Part shown: piece after piece, positions 8,191 to 17,042 of the stretch
Position numbering within the stretch: position 1 is the stretch's first letter
Layout of the letters: each line of letters starts with the position of its first letter
Assembly: GCA_022843705.1 (NCBI GenBank)
Contig: JALHND010000006.1
Span: 1-49,396 of the forward strand
Length of the DNA stretch: 49,396 nucleotides
DNA from: Burkholderiales bacterium
GTDB taxonomy: Bacteria; Pseudomonadota; Gammaproteobacteria; Burkholderiales; SG8-41
Direction of reading: 5' to 3'
Program-made: the position numbers and the translations under genes
The notes under the pieces: generated by a model
Told to the model about the DNA's origin: nothing
Databases searched by the model: none
The model's input: the letters and a program-made list of their open reading frames with translations, nothing else

Positions 8191-9219
8191 GTGAAGGCGC
8201 GCGCCAGCAAGGCGGCCCGGCTCGCCGACGTCGCGCGGCTCGCCAAGGTGTCGACGGCGACCGTGTCGCGCGCGCTGACGCTGCCGCACAAGGTCAAGGC
8301 ACGCACGCTGGAGCGTGTGCAGCAGGCGGCGCGTTCACTCGGTTATGTCGCGCATGGCGCGGCGAGGGCGCTGGCTTCGCGGCGCACCCATACCATCGGC
8401 GCGGTGGTGCCGACGCTCGACAACGCGATTTTCGCCAACACCATACACGCGCTGCAAAGGACACTGGACTCCGCCGGTTACGTGCTGCTGCTGGCCAGCC
8501 ACGATTTTGACGCCGGCATCGAGGCGCGTGTGACGCGCACGCTGATCGAGCGCGGCGTCGACGGACTGGTGCTGCTGGGAACGACCCATCATCCCGACAT
8601 CTACCGCATGATCGAAGCGCATGGCGTGCCCTATGTGCTGACCTGGGCCTTCGACGAGAGCGGCAACCATCCCTGCGTCGGTTTCGACAATCGCGCCGCG
8701 GCGGTGCGCATCACCAATTACCTGCTCGACCTCGGCCATCGCCGGTTTGCGATGGTTTCCGGGATCACCGTGCACAACGAGCGCGCCCAGGAGCGCCTCG
8801 CCGGCGTGCGCCAGGCGCTGGCCGCGCGCGGCATCGCGCTTCACCCCGAACAGGTCGTCGAAAAGCCGTACACCCACACCGGCGGCCGTGACGGCCTGCG
8901 CGAGGTGATGGCTGCGCGCGACAGGCCGACGGCTGTGATCTGCGGCAACGACGTGCTGGCCATCGGCGCGATCGCCGAATGCCATGTGCAGGGCCTGGCG
9001 GTTCCGGGCGATGTGTCGATCACCGGTTTCGACGACATGGAGGTCGCCGCGATGATGCGGCCGGCGCTGACCACGGTGCGGTTTCCGACCGCCGATCTCG
9101 GCGCTTATGCCGCCAATCACCTGCTGATGCGGCTGGCCGGAAAAGCGGTGGACCTGCGCTGCAAGCTGCCGACGGAGCTGGTGGTGCGCGAAAGCGCGGC
9201 GGTGCCGCGCATCGACTGA
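8191..9219 (+). CDS. LacI-family transcriptional regulator
   Basis: This 342-residue protein is a LacI/GalR-type DNA-binding repressor or activator. The N-terminal helix-turn-helix (about 9-30, ARLADVARLAKVSTATVSRAL cut to ADVARLAKVSTATVSRAL) and hinge helix are followed by a periplasmic-binding-protein-like sensor domain (IGAVVPTLDNAIF onward, CVGFDNRAAA, DVSITGFDDME). GTG at 8191 is the only start that leaves the HTH intact without running back through the terminator into xsc. The gene starts directly after a strong terminator and no separate promoter is visible, so it may depend on read-through from xsc. The operator at 6217-6232 is its most likely target. The ligand is unknown. Confidence 0.9.
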   Translation: MKARASKAARLADVARLAKVSTATVSRALTLPHKVKARTLERVQQAARSLGYVAHGAARALASRRTHTIGAVVPTLDNAIFANTIHALQRTLDSAGYVLLLASHDFDAGIEARVTRTLIERGVDGLVLLGTTHHPDIYRMIEAHGVPYVLTWAFDESGNHPCVGFDNRAAAVRITNYLLDLGHRRFAMVSGITVHNERAQERLAGVRQALAARGIALHPEQVVEKPYTHTGGRDGLREVMAARDRPTAVICGNDVLAIGAIAECHVQGLAVPGDVSITGFDDMEVAAMMRPALTTVRFPTADLGAYAANHLLMRLAGKAVDLRCKLPTELVVRESAAVPRID

Positions 9220-9244
9220 CGCCGCCGTCAGGGCGACGCGCGAA

Positions 9245-10663
9245 TCAGAGCAATGTCTTGCGTGCCTTGGCGATCGCGGCCTTGACCCGTGCCGGCGCAG
9301 TGCCTCCGATGTGACTGCGGCTTTTCATCGAGCCTTCGAGGGTCAGCGCGTCGAAGGCATCGGCGGCGACCAGCGGCGAGAACTGCCGCAGGTCTTCCAG
9401 CGACAGTTCGGACAGGTCGCAGCCGCGGGTTTCGGCAAAACGCACCGCCAGCGCCACCGCCTCGTGCGCTTCGCGGAAGGGCAGGCCCTTCTTCACCAGG
9501 TAGTCGGCGAGGTCGGTTGCCGTTGCATAACCTTCGCGCGCCGCGGCGCGCATGCGCTCGGCGTTGACGGTGATGCCGCCGACCATTCCGGCAAATACCG
9601 CGAGGCTCATCATCAGTGTGTCGACGGTGTCGAGCAGCGGCTCCTTGTCTTCCTGGTTGTCCTTGTTGTAGGCCAGCGGCTGGCCCTTCATCAGCGTCAG
9701 CAGCGCCACCAGGTGGCCGTTGACGCGGCCGGTCTTGCCGCGCACCAGTTCGGCGACGTCCGGATTCTTCTTCTGCGGCATGATCGACGAGCCGGTGCAG
9801 TAACGGTCGGCGATGTCGATGAAACCGTAGCGGGGGCTCATCCACAGGATCAGTTCCTCGCTGAAGCGCGACAGGTGGGTCATTGTCAGCGCGCCGGCGG
9901 CGACGAACTCGATCGCGAAGTCGCGGTCGGACACCGCGTCCAGCGAGTTTTCGCAGACGCCGTCGAAACCGAGTTCCTTGGCGACCATCTGGCGGTCGAT
10001 CGGGAAGGAGGTGCCGGCCAGCGCGGCGGCGCCCAGCGGCAGCCGGTTGACCCGCTTGCGGCAGTCGGCGAAGCGCTGGGCGTCGCGCGACAGCATTTCA
10101 ACATAGGCGAGCAGGTGGTGGGCGAAGGACACCGGCTGCGCCACCTGCAGGTGGGTGAAGCCGGGCATCACCGTGTCGGCGTGATGCTCCGCGAGGTCGA
10201 GCAGTGCGCGCTGCAGGTTCTTGATCAGGGTCTGCACATGGTCGATGGCGGCGCGCAGGTAAAGCCGCACGTCGGTGGCGACCTGGTCGTTGCGCGAGCG
10301 TCCCGTGTGCAGGCGCTTGCCGGCGTCGCCGACCATGTCGGTGAGCCGGCGTTCAATGTTGAGGTGCACGTCCTCGAGGTCGACGGACCATGGGAAACTG
10401 CCGCTGCGGATTTCCTCGAGAATCGCCGCCAGACCGCGCTCGATGGCTTCGAGATCGCCGGCGGAGATGATGCCCGTCGCCCGCAGCATGCGCGCATGGG
10501 CGACCGAGCCCTGGATGTCGAATTCGGCGAGCCGCTGGTCGAAACCGACCGAGGCCGTGAAGCGTTTGACGAGATCGTCAACCGGTTCGCTGAAACGTCC
10601 CGACCACGCTTTGGTGGCGCCCGGCTTTGCGCCGCTTCTCGTCGTTTTGTCTTTTGCCGTCAT
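9245..10663 (-). CDS. argH: Argininosuccinate lyase
   Basis: ArgH splits argininosuccinate into arginine and fumarate, the last step of arginine synthesis. The 472-residue protein is the usual length and carries the superfamily signature [12 protein letters not shown] near residue 290, plus the HTGRSRNDQ segment near 120. It belongs to the fumarase/aspartase fold and works as a cytosolic homotetramer. It is divergent from the algZ-like gene, with only 34 bp between the start codons, so the two promoters must overlap. argH next to algZ-algR-hemC is a conserved order in beta- and gamma-proteobacteria. Confidence 0.97.
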   Translation of the reverse strand: MTAKDKTTRSGAKPGATKAWSGRFSEPVDDLVKRFTASVGFDQRLAEFDIQGSVAHARMLRATGIISAGDLEAIERGLAAILEEIRSGSFPWSVDLEDVHLNIERRLTDMVGDAGKRLHTGRSRNDQVATDVRLYLRAAIDHVQTLIKNLQRALLDLAEHHADTVMPGFTHLQVAQPVSFAHHLLAYVEMLSRDAQRFADCRKRVNRLPLGAAALAGTSFPIDRQMVAKELGFDGVCENSLDAVSDRDFAIEFVAAGALTMTHLSRFSEELILWMSPRYGFIDIADRYCTGSSIMPQKKNPDVAELVRGKTGRVNGHLVALLTLMKGQPLAYNKDNQEDKEPLLDTVDTLMMSLAVFAGMVGGITVNAERMRAAAREGYATATDLADYLVKKGLPFREAHEAVALAVRFAETRGCDLSELSLEDLRQFSPLVAADAFDALTLEGSMKSRSHIGGTAPARVKAAIAKARKTLL

Positions 10664-10679
10664 GAACTTGCGTGGGTTT

Positions 10680-10688
10680 TGCTAGAAT
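10680..10688 (+). promoter_or_regulatory. Extended -10 element upstream of the sensor kinase
   Basis: TGC followed by TAGAAT (10683-10688) is an extended -10 with no good -35. The predicted start point, about 10695, is 3 nt before the ATG at 10698, so the mRNA may be leaderless. Confidence 0.45.
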
Positions 10689-10697
10689 GAAACCGCC

Positions 10698-11714
10698 ATG
10701 GCGCGGAGTATAAATCATAATGCCAACACCGGCGCCCTGCCGGACTTCCGCAATCCCGGAATCCTGCTGCGCATGCTGCTGATCGTGAACGGCGTGGCCC
10801 TGCTGGCCTCGCTGCTCCAGGTCGGCGGATTCCGCGAATGGCCGGCGCAGATTGCGGAGAATGCAGCAGCAGTGGAGCCGCTGCTGATCCTCAGCCTGCT
10901 GGTGCTTGCCGCGATCAACAATGTGCTGCGCCGGCTGCCCTATGCCGCTGCCGTGATGGCCGTCATCGGCCTCGAGCTGCTGCTGACCGTCGCCCTGCAT
11001 GCGGCGGCTGAACTGTTCTATCTTGCCGATCCGTCGATGCTGGTGCGGCGCCTGCTGATCGTTGCGCTGACCACGGCCATGCTGCTGGTTTATTTCGATC
11101 TGCGCGGCCGCGCCCTGTCACCCGCGCTGGCCGAGGCGCGCCTGCAGGCGCTGCAGGCGCGGATACGGCCTCATTTCCTGTTCAACAGCATCAACGCAGT
11201 GCTGTCGCTGGTGCGCCAGGAACCGCGGCGCGCGGAAGCCGCACTCGAGGATCTGGCCGGCCTGTTCCGCGCGCTGATGGCCGACAACAGCGAATTGACG
11301 CCGATTTCGCGCGAGCTGGAACTCTGCCGCCAGTACCTGGACCTGGAACAGCTGCGGCTGGGTGACCGGCTGCGGGTCGAGTGGCATCTCGAGGGCATGC
11401 CTCCCGATGCACTGGTGCCGCCCCTCGCATTGCAGCCCCTGCTCGAGAACGCGGTTTACCACGGCATCGAGCCCGCCGAGACGCCGGGCGTGGTGAGCAT
11501 CAACATCCACGCGGCCGGCGATCGCCTGCATGTCGCGCTCAGCAATCCCTACCGTGCGGACGGCGGCCACCACACCGGCAACAAGATGGCGCTCGCCAAC
11601 ATCCGCGAGCGCCTGCAGCTGCATTTCGATGTCGCCGCGGAACTGACGACCCGCATTGGTGAAGGCACCTACGAGGTGCGCATCGTGATGCCCTACAGGA
11701 AGGCCGTGCCTTGA
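10698..11714 (+). CDS. algZ: LytS/AlgZ-family sensor histidine kinase
   Basis: This 338-residue inner-membrane kinase has four hydrophobic helices between about 22 and 135, then the His_kinase domain with phosphoacceptor His159 in RPHFLFNSIN. An ATP-binding domain follows with LLENAVYHG and a degenerate G box. This is the non-canonical LytS/YehU/AlgZ class, which lacks a usual periplasmic sensor domain. Its stop overlaps the start of the response-regulator gene by 4 bp. By homology it partners with the AlgR-type regulator. In Pseudomonas the pair controls surface polysaccharide and pili, but its targets here are unknown. Confidence 0.88.
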   Translation: MARSINHNANTGALPDFRNPGILLRMLLIVNGVALLASLLQVGGFREWPAQIAENAAAVEPLLILSLLVLAAINNVLRRLPYAAAVMAVIGLELLLTVALHAAAELFYLADPSMLVRRLLIVALTTAMLLVYFDLRGRALSPALAEARLQALQARIRPHFLFNSINAVLSLVRQEPRRAEAALEDLAGLFRALMADNSELTPISRELELCRQYLDLEQLRLGDRLRVEWHLEGMPPDALVPPLALQPLLENAVYHGIEPAETPGVVSINIHAAGDRLHVALSNPYRADGGHHTGNKMALANIRERLQLHFDVAAELTTRIGEGTYEVRIVMPYRKAVP

Positions 11715-12466
11715 GCGCGCCGCTGCAGGTGCTGGTGGTTGATGACGAGGCGCCGGCGCGCAGCCGCATGCGCGACCTGCTGGCCGACGTCAATCCGGCG
11801 CTGCCGGTGGCCATTGTCGGCGAGGCCGCCAACGGCCGCGACGCCCTGCGGCTGGCGGAGGGCGGCGTGGATGTCGTGCTGCTCGATGTGCGCATGCCGG
11901 GCATGGACGGCATCGAGGTCGCGCAGCACCTGCAGAAGCTGGAACCCCCGCCCGCGGTGATTTTCACCACGGCCTACGATGCCTACGCCATCCAGGCCTT
12001 CGACCTGCACGTCGTCGATTACCTGCTGAAGCCGATCAAGGCCTCGCGGCTGCAGGAGGCGCTGTCGCGCATCGGCGTTCGCAAATCCGCGCCGGCTCCT
12101 GAAATGCTGCGCGCGATGCGGCCCGTGCCGCGCAGCTGTCTCAGTGCCGCCGAACGCGGCAGGGTGCATCTGATCCCGGTCGGGGACGTGCTGTTCCTGC
12201 GCGCCGAGCTGAAATACGTGACGGTGCGCACCGCCGGCCGCGAGTACCTGATCGAGGAATCGCTGACCCAGCTCGAGCAGGAATTTGCGGACCGTTTCGT
12301 GCGGGTGCACCGCAACTGCCTGGTGGCGCGCGCCGCGATCCGCGGCTTCGAACGTGCTGCCGCGGACAGCGGGGAAGGCCCGTGGCAGGTCGTGCTGGCC
12401 GGACTGGAGGAGCGCATACCGGTGAGCCGCCGCCAGCAGCACGTGGTTCGCGACCTCGTCCGCTGA
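11711..12466 (+). CDS. algR: LytTR-type response regulator (AlgR family)
   Basis: This 251-residue regulator has an N-terminal receiver domain (DD at 11-12, phosphoacceptor Asp59 in LLDVRMPGMDG, Lys107 in LLKPIK). The C-terminal LytTR DNA-binding domain spans about 140-250 (LKYVTVRT, RVHRNCLV). It starts with TTG at 11711, overlapping the kinase TGA as TTGA, which indicates translational coupling. The next in-frame start would remove the receiver strand, so TTG is well supported. It ends 11 bp from the convergent thioredoxin-like gene. Confidence 0.9.
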   Translation: MSAPLQVLVVDDEAPARSRMRDLLADVNPALPVAIVGEAANGRDALRLAEGGVDVVLLDVRMPGMDGIEVAQHLQKLEPPPAVIFTTAYDAYAIQAFDLHVVDYLLKPIKASRLQEALSRIGVRKSAPAPEMLRAMRPVPRSCLSAAERGRVHLIPVGDVLFLRAELKYVTVRTAGREYLIEESLTQLEQEFADRFVRVHRNCLVARAAIRGFERAAADSGEGPWQVVLAGLEERIPVSRRQQHVVRDLVR

Positions 12467-12477
12467 AACCGGGGTAC

Positions 12478-12960
12478 TCAGCGTCCGGGCGAGCGCATGC
12501 GGGTGATGCCGGCCTCGATCGCCTGTTCGATGTAGAGCCGGTAGAAGTCCTCCGACAGCAGTCCGGTGATTGGCGGCGCGGCCTGCCTGCCGTCGGCATC
12601 AAAAACGATCAGTGTCGGCACGCGGCGCACACCGAGGCTCTTCGCGAAGGCGCGATGGGTGGTGGTGTTGCCGGCGAAATCGCGCAGGCGCGTGTTGCGG
12701 TCGGTTTCGATTTCGACAATCCGCACGCGATTGCTCCACTGCGGATCACTCTGCAGCGGCAGCAGGTGATCACGCCGCGCCACGGCGCAGTACGGACAGG
12801 ACTGCTGCATGAACGCGACCAGCAGCGGCACGCCGCGCGAGCGTGCTTCAGCCGCGGCACGCGCCAGGTCATCCGCCGGCTGCAGCTGGGCGTGGGACGG
12901 GGCCGCCGCGAGCAGCATGCATGCTACAATCAGCGCAGCAAATCGATCAAAAATATTCAA
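12478..12960 (-). CDS. Periplasmic thioredoxin-like protein (SoxW-like)
   Basis: This thioredoxin-fold protein of about 160 residues has C55-P-Y-C58 in [15 protein letters not shown], a cis-Pro region ([15 protein letters not shown]) and an N-terminal signal peptide ending APSHAQ. It probably reduces or maintains thiols in the periplasm. The start is uncertain. A TTG at 12960 gives a normal 24-residue signal peptide but lies inside the AT-rich repeat. An ATG at 12918 would leave only a short hydrophobic leader. It is divergent from hemC with overlapping start regions, and the likely hemC -10 lies inside its signal-peptide codons. Confidence 0.75.
   Translation of the reverse strand: MNIFDRFAALIVACMLLAAAPSHAQLQPADDLARAAAEARSRGVPLLVAFMQQSCPYCAVARRDHLLPLQSDPQWSNRVRIVEIETDRNTRLRDFAGNTTTHRAFAKSLGVRRVPTLIVFDADGRQAAPPITGLLSEDFYRLYIEQAIEAGITRMRSPGR
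12922..12930 (+). promoter_or_regulatory. Extended -10 for the hem operon
   Basis: TGC followed by TACAAT (12925-12930) is an extended -10 about 40 bp before hemC. The predicted leader then contains the AT-rich repeat. It lies within the coding sequence of the divergent thioredoxin-like gene. Confidence 0.5.
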
Positions 12961-12975
12961 TAAAATCAATATGAT
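12950..12975 (+). repeat. AT-rich 26-bp element, copy 3 (IHF-like)
   Basis: This copy has an A-tract, the core CAATAAAATCAA (12958-12969) and TATGAT, and it runs into the hemC start codon at 12971. An IHF-like segment at 12964-12976 has one mismatch. It also covers the possible TTG start of the divergent gene. Confidence 0.65.
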
Positions 12976-13924
12976 AGAAAGGCAAGTCGAGCGGCTGCCG
13001 GAAACGCTGGTGATCGCCACCCGCGAGTCCGCGCTGGCCCTGTGGCAGGCGCGGCATGTGCAGTCGGAACTGCAGCGATTATATCCGGGGCTGCAGGTCT
13101 CATTGCTCGGCATGACCACCGAGGGTGATCGCAATCTTGGCAGCTCGCTCGCCAAGATTGGCGGCAAGGGCCTCTTCATCAAGGAACTGGAGGATGCGCT
13201 GGCCGACGGCCGTGCCGACATCGCGGTGCATTCGATGAAGGACGTGCCGATGCACCTGCCCGCGGGATTTGCGCTGGCGGCGATCCTCGAGCGCGCAGAT
13301 CCGCGCGATGCATTCGTGTCCGTGAATTACCGTGCCCTTGAACAGCTGCCGCCCGGCGCCCGTGTCGGCACCTCGAGCCTGCGCCGCGAATGTCAGCTGC
13401 GTACGCGGCATCCGCAACTGGTCATCGAGGCATTGCGCGGCAATGTGCAGACCCGGCTGCGCAAGCTCGATGAAGGACAGTACGACGCCATCATCCTTGC
13501 CGCCGCCGGGCTCAAGCGGCTGGGTCTGGCCGAACGCATCACCGCGCTGTTGCCGCCCGAGGCCAGTTTGCCGGCGGTCGGCCAGGGCGCGCTGGGCATC
13601 GAGTGCCGGGAGGATCGCGGCGACCTGGCCGGATTGCTGGCCCCGCTGGTGCATCCGCCGACCCGGCAGTGCGTGCTCGCCGAGCGTGCGTTTTCACGGA
13701 CACTGGCCGGCAGCTGCAATGTACCGCTGGCCGGATTCGCCGAAATTTCAGGCGAGCGCCTGTTTCTGCGCGGCCTTGTCGGCGCACCCGACGGGTCGCG
13801 GGTCGTGCGCGGCGAAACCGGCGGCGCGGCCGGCGACGCGGAAACCCTCGGCATCGCGCTGGCTGAAGACCTGAAGCGCCGCGGCGCTGCGGACATACTC
13901 GCTGCGCTGGCGCAGGACGCATGA
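12971..13924 (+). CDS. hemC: Hydroxymethylbilane synthase (porphobilinogen deaminase)
   Basis: HemC joins four porphobilinogen units into hydroxymethylbilane in tetrapyrrole synthesis. The 317-residue protein has [13 protein letters not shown] near the N-terminus, [19 protein letters not shown], and the cofactor-binding Cys249 in GSCNVP that anchors the dipyrromethane. The ATG at 12971 has no Shine-Dalgarno and sits directly against the AT-rich repeat. It overlaps hemD by 4 bp (ATGA), so hemC-hemD are coupled. Confidence 0.97.
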   Translation: MIERQVERLPETLVIATRESALALWQARHVQSELQRLYPGLQVSLLGMTTEGDRNLGSSLAKIGGKGLFIKELEDALADGRADIAVHSMKDVPMHLPAGFALAAILERADPRDAFVSVNYRALEQLPPGARVGTSSLRRECQLRTRHPQLVIEALRGNVQTRLRKLDEGQYDAIILAAAGLKRLGLAERITALLPPEASLPAVGQGALGIECREDRGDLAGLLAPLVHPPTRQCVLAERAFSRTLAGSCNVPLAGFAEISGERLFLRGLVGAPDGSRVVRGETGGAAGDAETLGIALAEDLKRRGAADILAALAQDA

Positions 13925-14697
13925 CCGCGGCAGGCCCCCTTGCCGGACGCGGCATCGTGGTCACGCGGCCGGCGCCGCAGGCCGGGGCGCTGGCCGAAAT
14001 GATCCGTGCCGCGGGCGGCCACCCGATCCTGTTTCCGGTGCTGGAGATTCTCGACACCGCCGATATTGCGCCGCTGATCGCGGCCGTCGATCGCCTCGAC
14101 CGCTTCGATCTTGCGGTATTCATCAGCCCGAACGCGGTGCTGCGCGCGATGAACCAGATCGTCGCGCGCCGCTCATGGCCTCAGGGTTTGCGCGCGGCGG
14201 CGATCGGCAAGGGCAGCGTCAAGGAACTGAAACGGTTCGGCATTGCCGGAGTCATCGCGCCCGCCCGCGCCTTCGACAGCGAAGGGCTGCTGGCGCTGCC
14301 GGAATTGCAGCAGGTCGCAGGCTGGCGGGTGGTGATCTTCCGCGGAGACGGCGGGCGCGAACTGCTGGGTGATACCCTGGCCGCGCGCGGCGCGGACGTC
14401 GAGTATGTCGAGTGTTACCGGCGGGCGCGGCCGCGTGCCGATGCCGCGCCGCTGCTCAGGGCCTGGGCGCGCAACGAGGTCGATGCGGTGACCGTCACCA
14501 GCAGCGAAGGCCTGCGCAACCTGTTTGAAATGGTCGGCAGGCTCGGGCAGTCATGGCTGAAGCGCACACCGCTGCTGGCGCCGCATCCGCGCATTGCCGC
14601 CGCCGCACGCGAACTCGGCTGCGGCAACGTCATGGAAACCGCCCCGGGTGACGAGGGACTGATGAGCGCGCTGTCGCAGCTGTTCCAGCGCGCTTGA
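13921..14697 (+). CDS. hemD: Uroporphyrinogen-III synthase
   Basis: HemD closes and inverts ring D of hydroxymethylbilane to give uroporphyrinogen III. The 258-residue protein has the usual two-lobed layout with weakly conserved motifs: [12 protein letters not shown] at the start, FISPNAV near 65 and [11 protein letters not shown] near 190. Low sequence conservation is normal for the family, and assignment rests on these motifs plus position after hemC and before hemX. Start and stop overlap or abut the neighbouring genes. Confidence 0.93.
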   Translation: MTAAGPLAGRGIVVTRPAPQAGALAEMIRAAGGHPILFPVLEILDTADIAPLIAAVDRLDRFDLAVFISPNAVLRAMNQIVARRSWPQGLRAAAIGKGSVKELKRFGIAGVIAPARAFDSEGLLALPELQQVAGWRVVIFRGDGGRELLGDTLAARGADVEYVECYRRARPRADAAPLLRAWARNEVDAVTVTSSEGLRNLFEMVGRLGQSWLKRTPLLAPHPRIAAAARELGCGNVMETAPGDEGLMSALSQLFQRA

Positions 14698-14726
14698 TCG
14701 CGCAGTCGCCATGTTATTCTCCAAGC

Positions 14727-15797
14727 ATGAATGAGCCCATCGCCGATTCCGGAAATTCCGCACGCGCGGCTGCTGCCGGCGCGGCTCCGGGACGGGTGTC
14801 CGGCGGCACCGCGCTGCTGCCGGCGCTGGCGCTGGTTGTCGCCCTGATTGCCGCCGGCGTCACCGTTTTCCAGTGGCATCAGGGGCGCAGCACGGACGAC
14901 ACGCTGCGCCGCGAACTGGCCCAGCGGCTGGCGGAAATGGCCGCCCGTGACCAGGCCGCCGCCGCGCGCGCCGATCAGGCCGCCGCCGCCCTGCGTGAAG
15001 CCGAGATCAAGGTCGGCGTGCTCGAATCGAAGCTGGCCGAATCGCAGAGCCAGCAGATCGCGCTGGAGGCGCTGTACCAGGAACTGTCACGCAACCGCGA
15101 TGAATGGGCGTTTGCCGAGATCGAGCAGTCGGTGCTGCTGGCCAGCCAGCAGTTGCAGATTGCGGCGAATGTCCGGGCCGCGCTGATCGGGCTCGAAAAT
15201 GCCGAATCCCGGCTGCAGCGCCTGGAGCAGCCGCGCTACAACACCCTGAGGCGGGCGATCGTGCGCGACATCGAAAGGCTGAAGGCCCTGCCGCTGGCCG
15301 ATGTCCATGGCACTGCGGCGAGGATCGATGACGCCATGGCGGCGATCGACCGCCTGCCGCTCGCAATGGAGGCCCGCACCCGGCCGGATGCGGCGGCGCC
15401 GGATCCTGCGGCCGGGCTTCCGGCCTGGGAGCGCCTGCTGCGCGAAGCGTGGCAGGAATTGCGCCAGCTGGTGCGTGTGCAGCGCACCGGCGTCGAGGAT
15501 GCCGTGCTGTTGCCGCCGGAACAGGCATTTTTCCTGAGGGAGAACCTCAAGCTGCGGATGCTCGGTGCGCGGCTTGCGCTGCTGTCGCGGGATGTTCGCA
15601 GCTTCCAGGCCGACCTGCGTGCCGCTTCGGCGACACTGGAGCGGCATTTCGACATGAATGATCCCGCGGTGGCCGCCAGTGCTTCGGTGCTGCGTCGCCT
15701 GCAGGCCGCGCAGGTCGAGGTTGCCGTGCCGGACCTCGCCGAAACGCTGGATGCCTTGCGCCGTCTGCGTCCCTCACGCGGCAAGGCGCCGGCCTGA
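14727..15797 (+). CDS. hemX: HemX-like membrane protein in the heme operon
   Basis: This 356-residue protein has a short cytoplasmic N-terminus, one transmembrane helix (about 30-50), an Ala-rich coiled coil (about 60-125) and a HemX/uroporphyrinogen-III C-methyltransferase-like domain (EIEQSVLLASQQLQIAAN). The methyltransferase catalytic domain is absent. The family is found in proteobacterial hem operons but has no firm biochemical role. The ATG at 14727 was chosen over a TTG at 14694 that would overlap hemD; neither has a clear Shine-Dalgarno. Confidence 0.85.
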   Translation: MNEPIADSGNSARAAAAGAAPGRVSGGTALLPALALVVALIAAGVTVFQWHQGRSTDDTLRRELAQRLAEMAARDQAAAARADQAAAALREAEIKVGVLESKLAESQSQQIALEALYQELSRNRDEWAFAEIEQSVLLASQQLQIAANVRAALIGLENAESRLQRLEQPRYNTLRRAIVRDIERLKALPLADVHGTAARIDDAMAAIDRLPLAMEARTRPDAAAPDPAAGLPAWERLLREAWQELRQLVRVQRTGVEDAVLLPPEQAFFLRENLKLRMLGARLALLSRDVRSFQADLRAASATLERHFDMNDPAVAASASVLRRLQAAQVEVAVPDLAETLDALRRLRPSRGKAPA

Positions 15798-15822
15798 GCG
15801 CGGGCCCGGAGCCGGGAAACAC

Positions 15823-17031
15823 ATGCGCTGGGTGATCTGGATTTTCGTGCTGGGCGCGCTGGCGACGGGGCTGACCCTTCTGGCCAGCCTGAACACCGGT
15901 TATGTGCTGGTGGCACTGCCCGGCCACCGCATTGAGCTTTCGCTCAATTTTGCGCTGATTCTTGCAGTGGCCGGTTTTGCCGCCGCCTACCTGCTGGTCC
16001 GCCTGCTGGTCACCACGGTGGAGCTGCCGGCACGTGTCGCGCGTTTCCGTGCAGAGCGGCGCCGGACCGCGGCCCACAGCGCGCTGATCGAGGCCTTGCG
16101 CGATTTTTTTGCCGGCAGTTATGCACGCGCGGAAAAAAATGTGAATCGCGCTGTTGCGCTGGGGGAGCCGGCCGACCTCGGCGCGGTCATCGCCGCGCGT
16201 GCCGCACACGAGCTGCGGGCCCCGGACCGCCGGGACGCTTATCTCGCGCAACAGGCCGCCGACCCGGCGAAACCGGATGCCGCCCTGGCGATCAGCGAAG
16301 CACAGGTACTGCTCGATGAGCGGCGGCCCGAGGATGCGCTGGCCGCCCTGGCGAGGTTGCCGACCAAACATACAGCATCGCTGCGCCTCGAACTGCGGGC
16401 GCGGCAACGCCTCGGGCATTGGGATCTTGTGCCTGCGCTCGTCGACCAGCTGGAAAAACGCGCCGTGTTCGGCAAGGACCGGGCCGATGCCGAGCGCAGC
16501 CATGCCTGGTGCCAGCTGCTGGAACGCGAGGCGGGAGATGCCGCGGCGCTGGCTGCAATCTGGAAACGGGTTCCGGAGGCTTATCGCCGCGACACCGCGG
16601 TTGCCGCGGCGGCGGCGGCAGCTTTTCACGCGCTGGGGCGCTGCGCGGAAGCGCAGGAGGTGATCGAGCGCAGCCTCGAGTCAGACTGGGACGGCGGGCT
16701 GGTCAATCTCTACGGGGAATGCAGCGGGCCGGACACCCTGCGCCAGATCGAGCGTGCGGAGCGCTGGCTGAAGGACCATCGCGCAGACGGCACACTGCTG
16801 CTGGCGCTGGGACGCCTGTGTGCGCGGCAGCAACTGTGGGGCAAGGCGCAGAGTTATCTGGAGGCCAGCATCGCCATCGAGCCGACCTATTCGGCGCATC
16901 TCGAACTGGCGCGGCTGCACGAGCAGCTTGATCGGCCGGATGCCGCCCGCGGGCAATACCGCGCCAGCCTCGACCTCGCGGTGCTGCAGCTGAACCGCCT
17001 CTCCGGCGGTCGCCGGCGCAAACCGCTGTAA
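15823..17031 (+). CDS. hemY: HemY-type TPR membrane protein
   Basis: This 402-residue protein has two N-terminal transmembrane helices (about 2-22 and 40-62) and a large cytoplasmic tail of tetratricopeptide-like helices. It matches the HemY_N family (GYVLVALPGHRIELSLN), which is not the protoporphyrinogen oxidase of the same name in Bacillus. The family always accompanies hemC-hemD-hemX in these bacteria, and its role in heme synthesis is not settled. The ATG at 15823 is 25 bp after hemX. It converges on the reductase gene with an 11-bp gap. Confidence 0.88.
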   Translation: MRWVIWIFVLGALATGLTLLASLNTGYVLVALPGHRIELSLNFALILAVAGFAAAYLLVRLLVTTVELPARVARFRAERRRTAAHSALIEALRDFFAGSYARAEKNVNRAVALGEPADLGAVIAARAAHELRAPDRRDAYLAQQAADPAKPDAALAISEAQVLLDERRPEDALAALARLPTKHTASLRLELRARQRLGHWDLVPALVDQLEKRAVFGKDRADAERSHAWCQLLEREAGDAAALAAIWKRVPEAYRRDTAVAAAAAAAFHALGRCAEAQEVIERSLESDWDGGLVNLYGECSGPDTLRQIERAERWLKDHRADGTLLLALGRLCARQQLWGKAQSYLEASIAIEPTYSAHLELARLHEQLDRPDAARGQYRASLDLAVLQLNRLSGGRRRKPL

Positions 17032-17042
17032 GGGCCGCCTGC

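Noticed and set aside
6696-8306. 536-codon minus-strand open frame opposite xsc
   Set aside because: It is a shadow of xsc with no recognisable domain or start signal.
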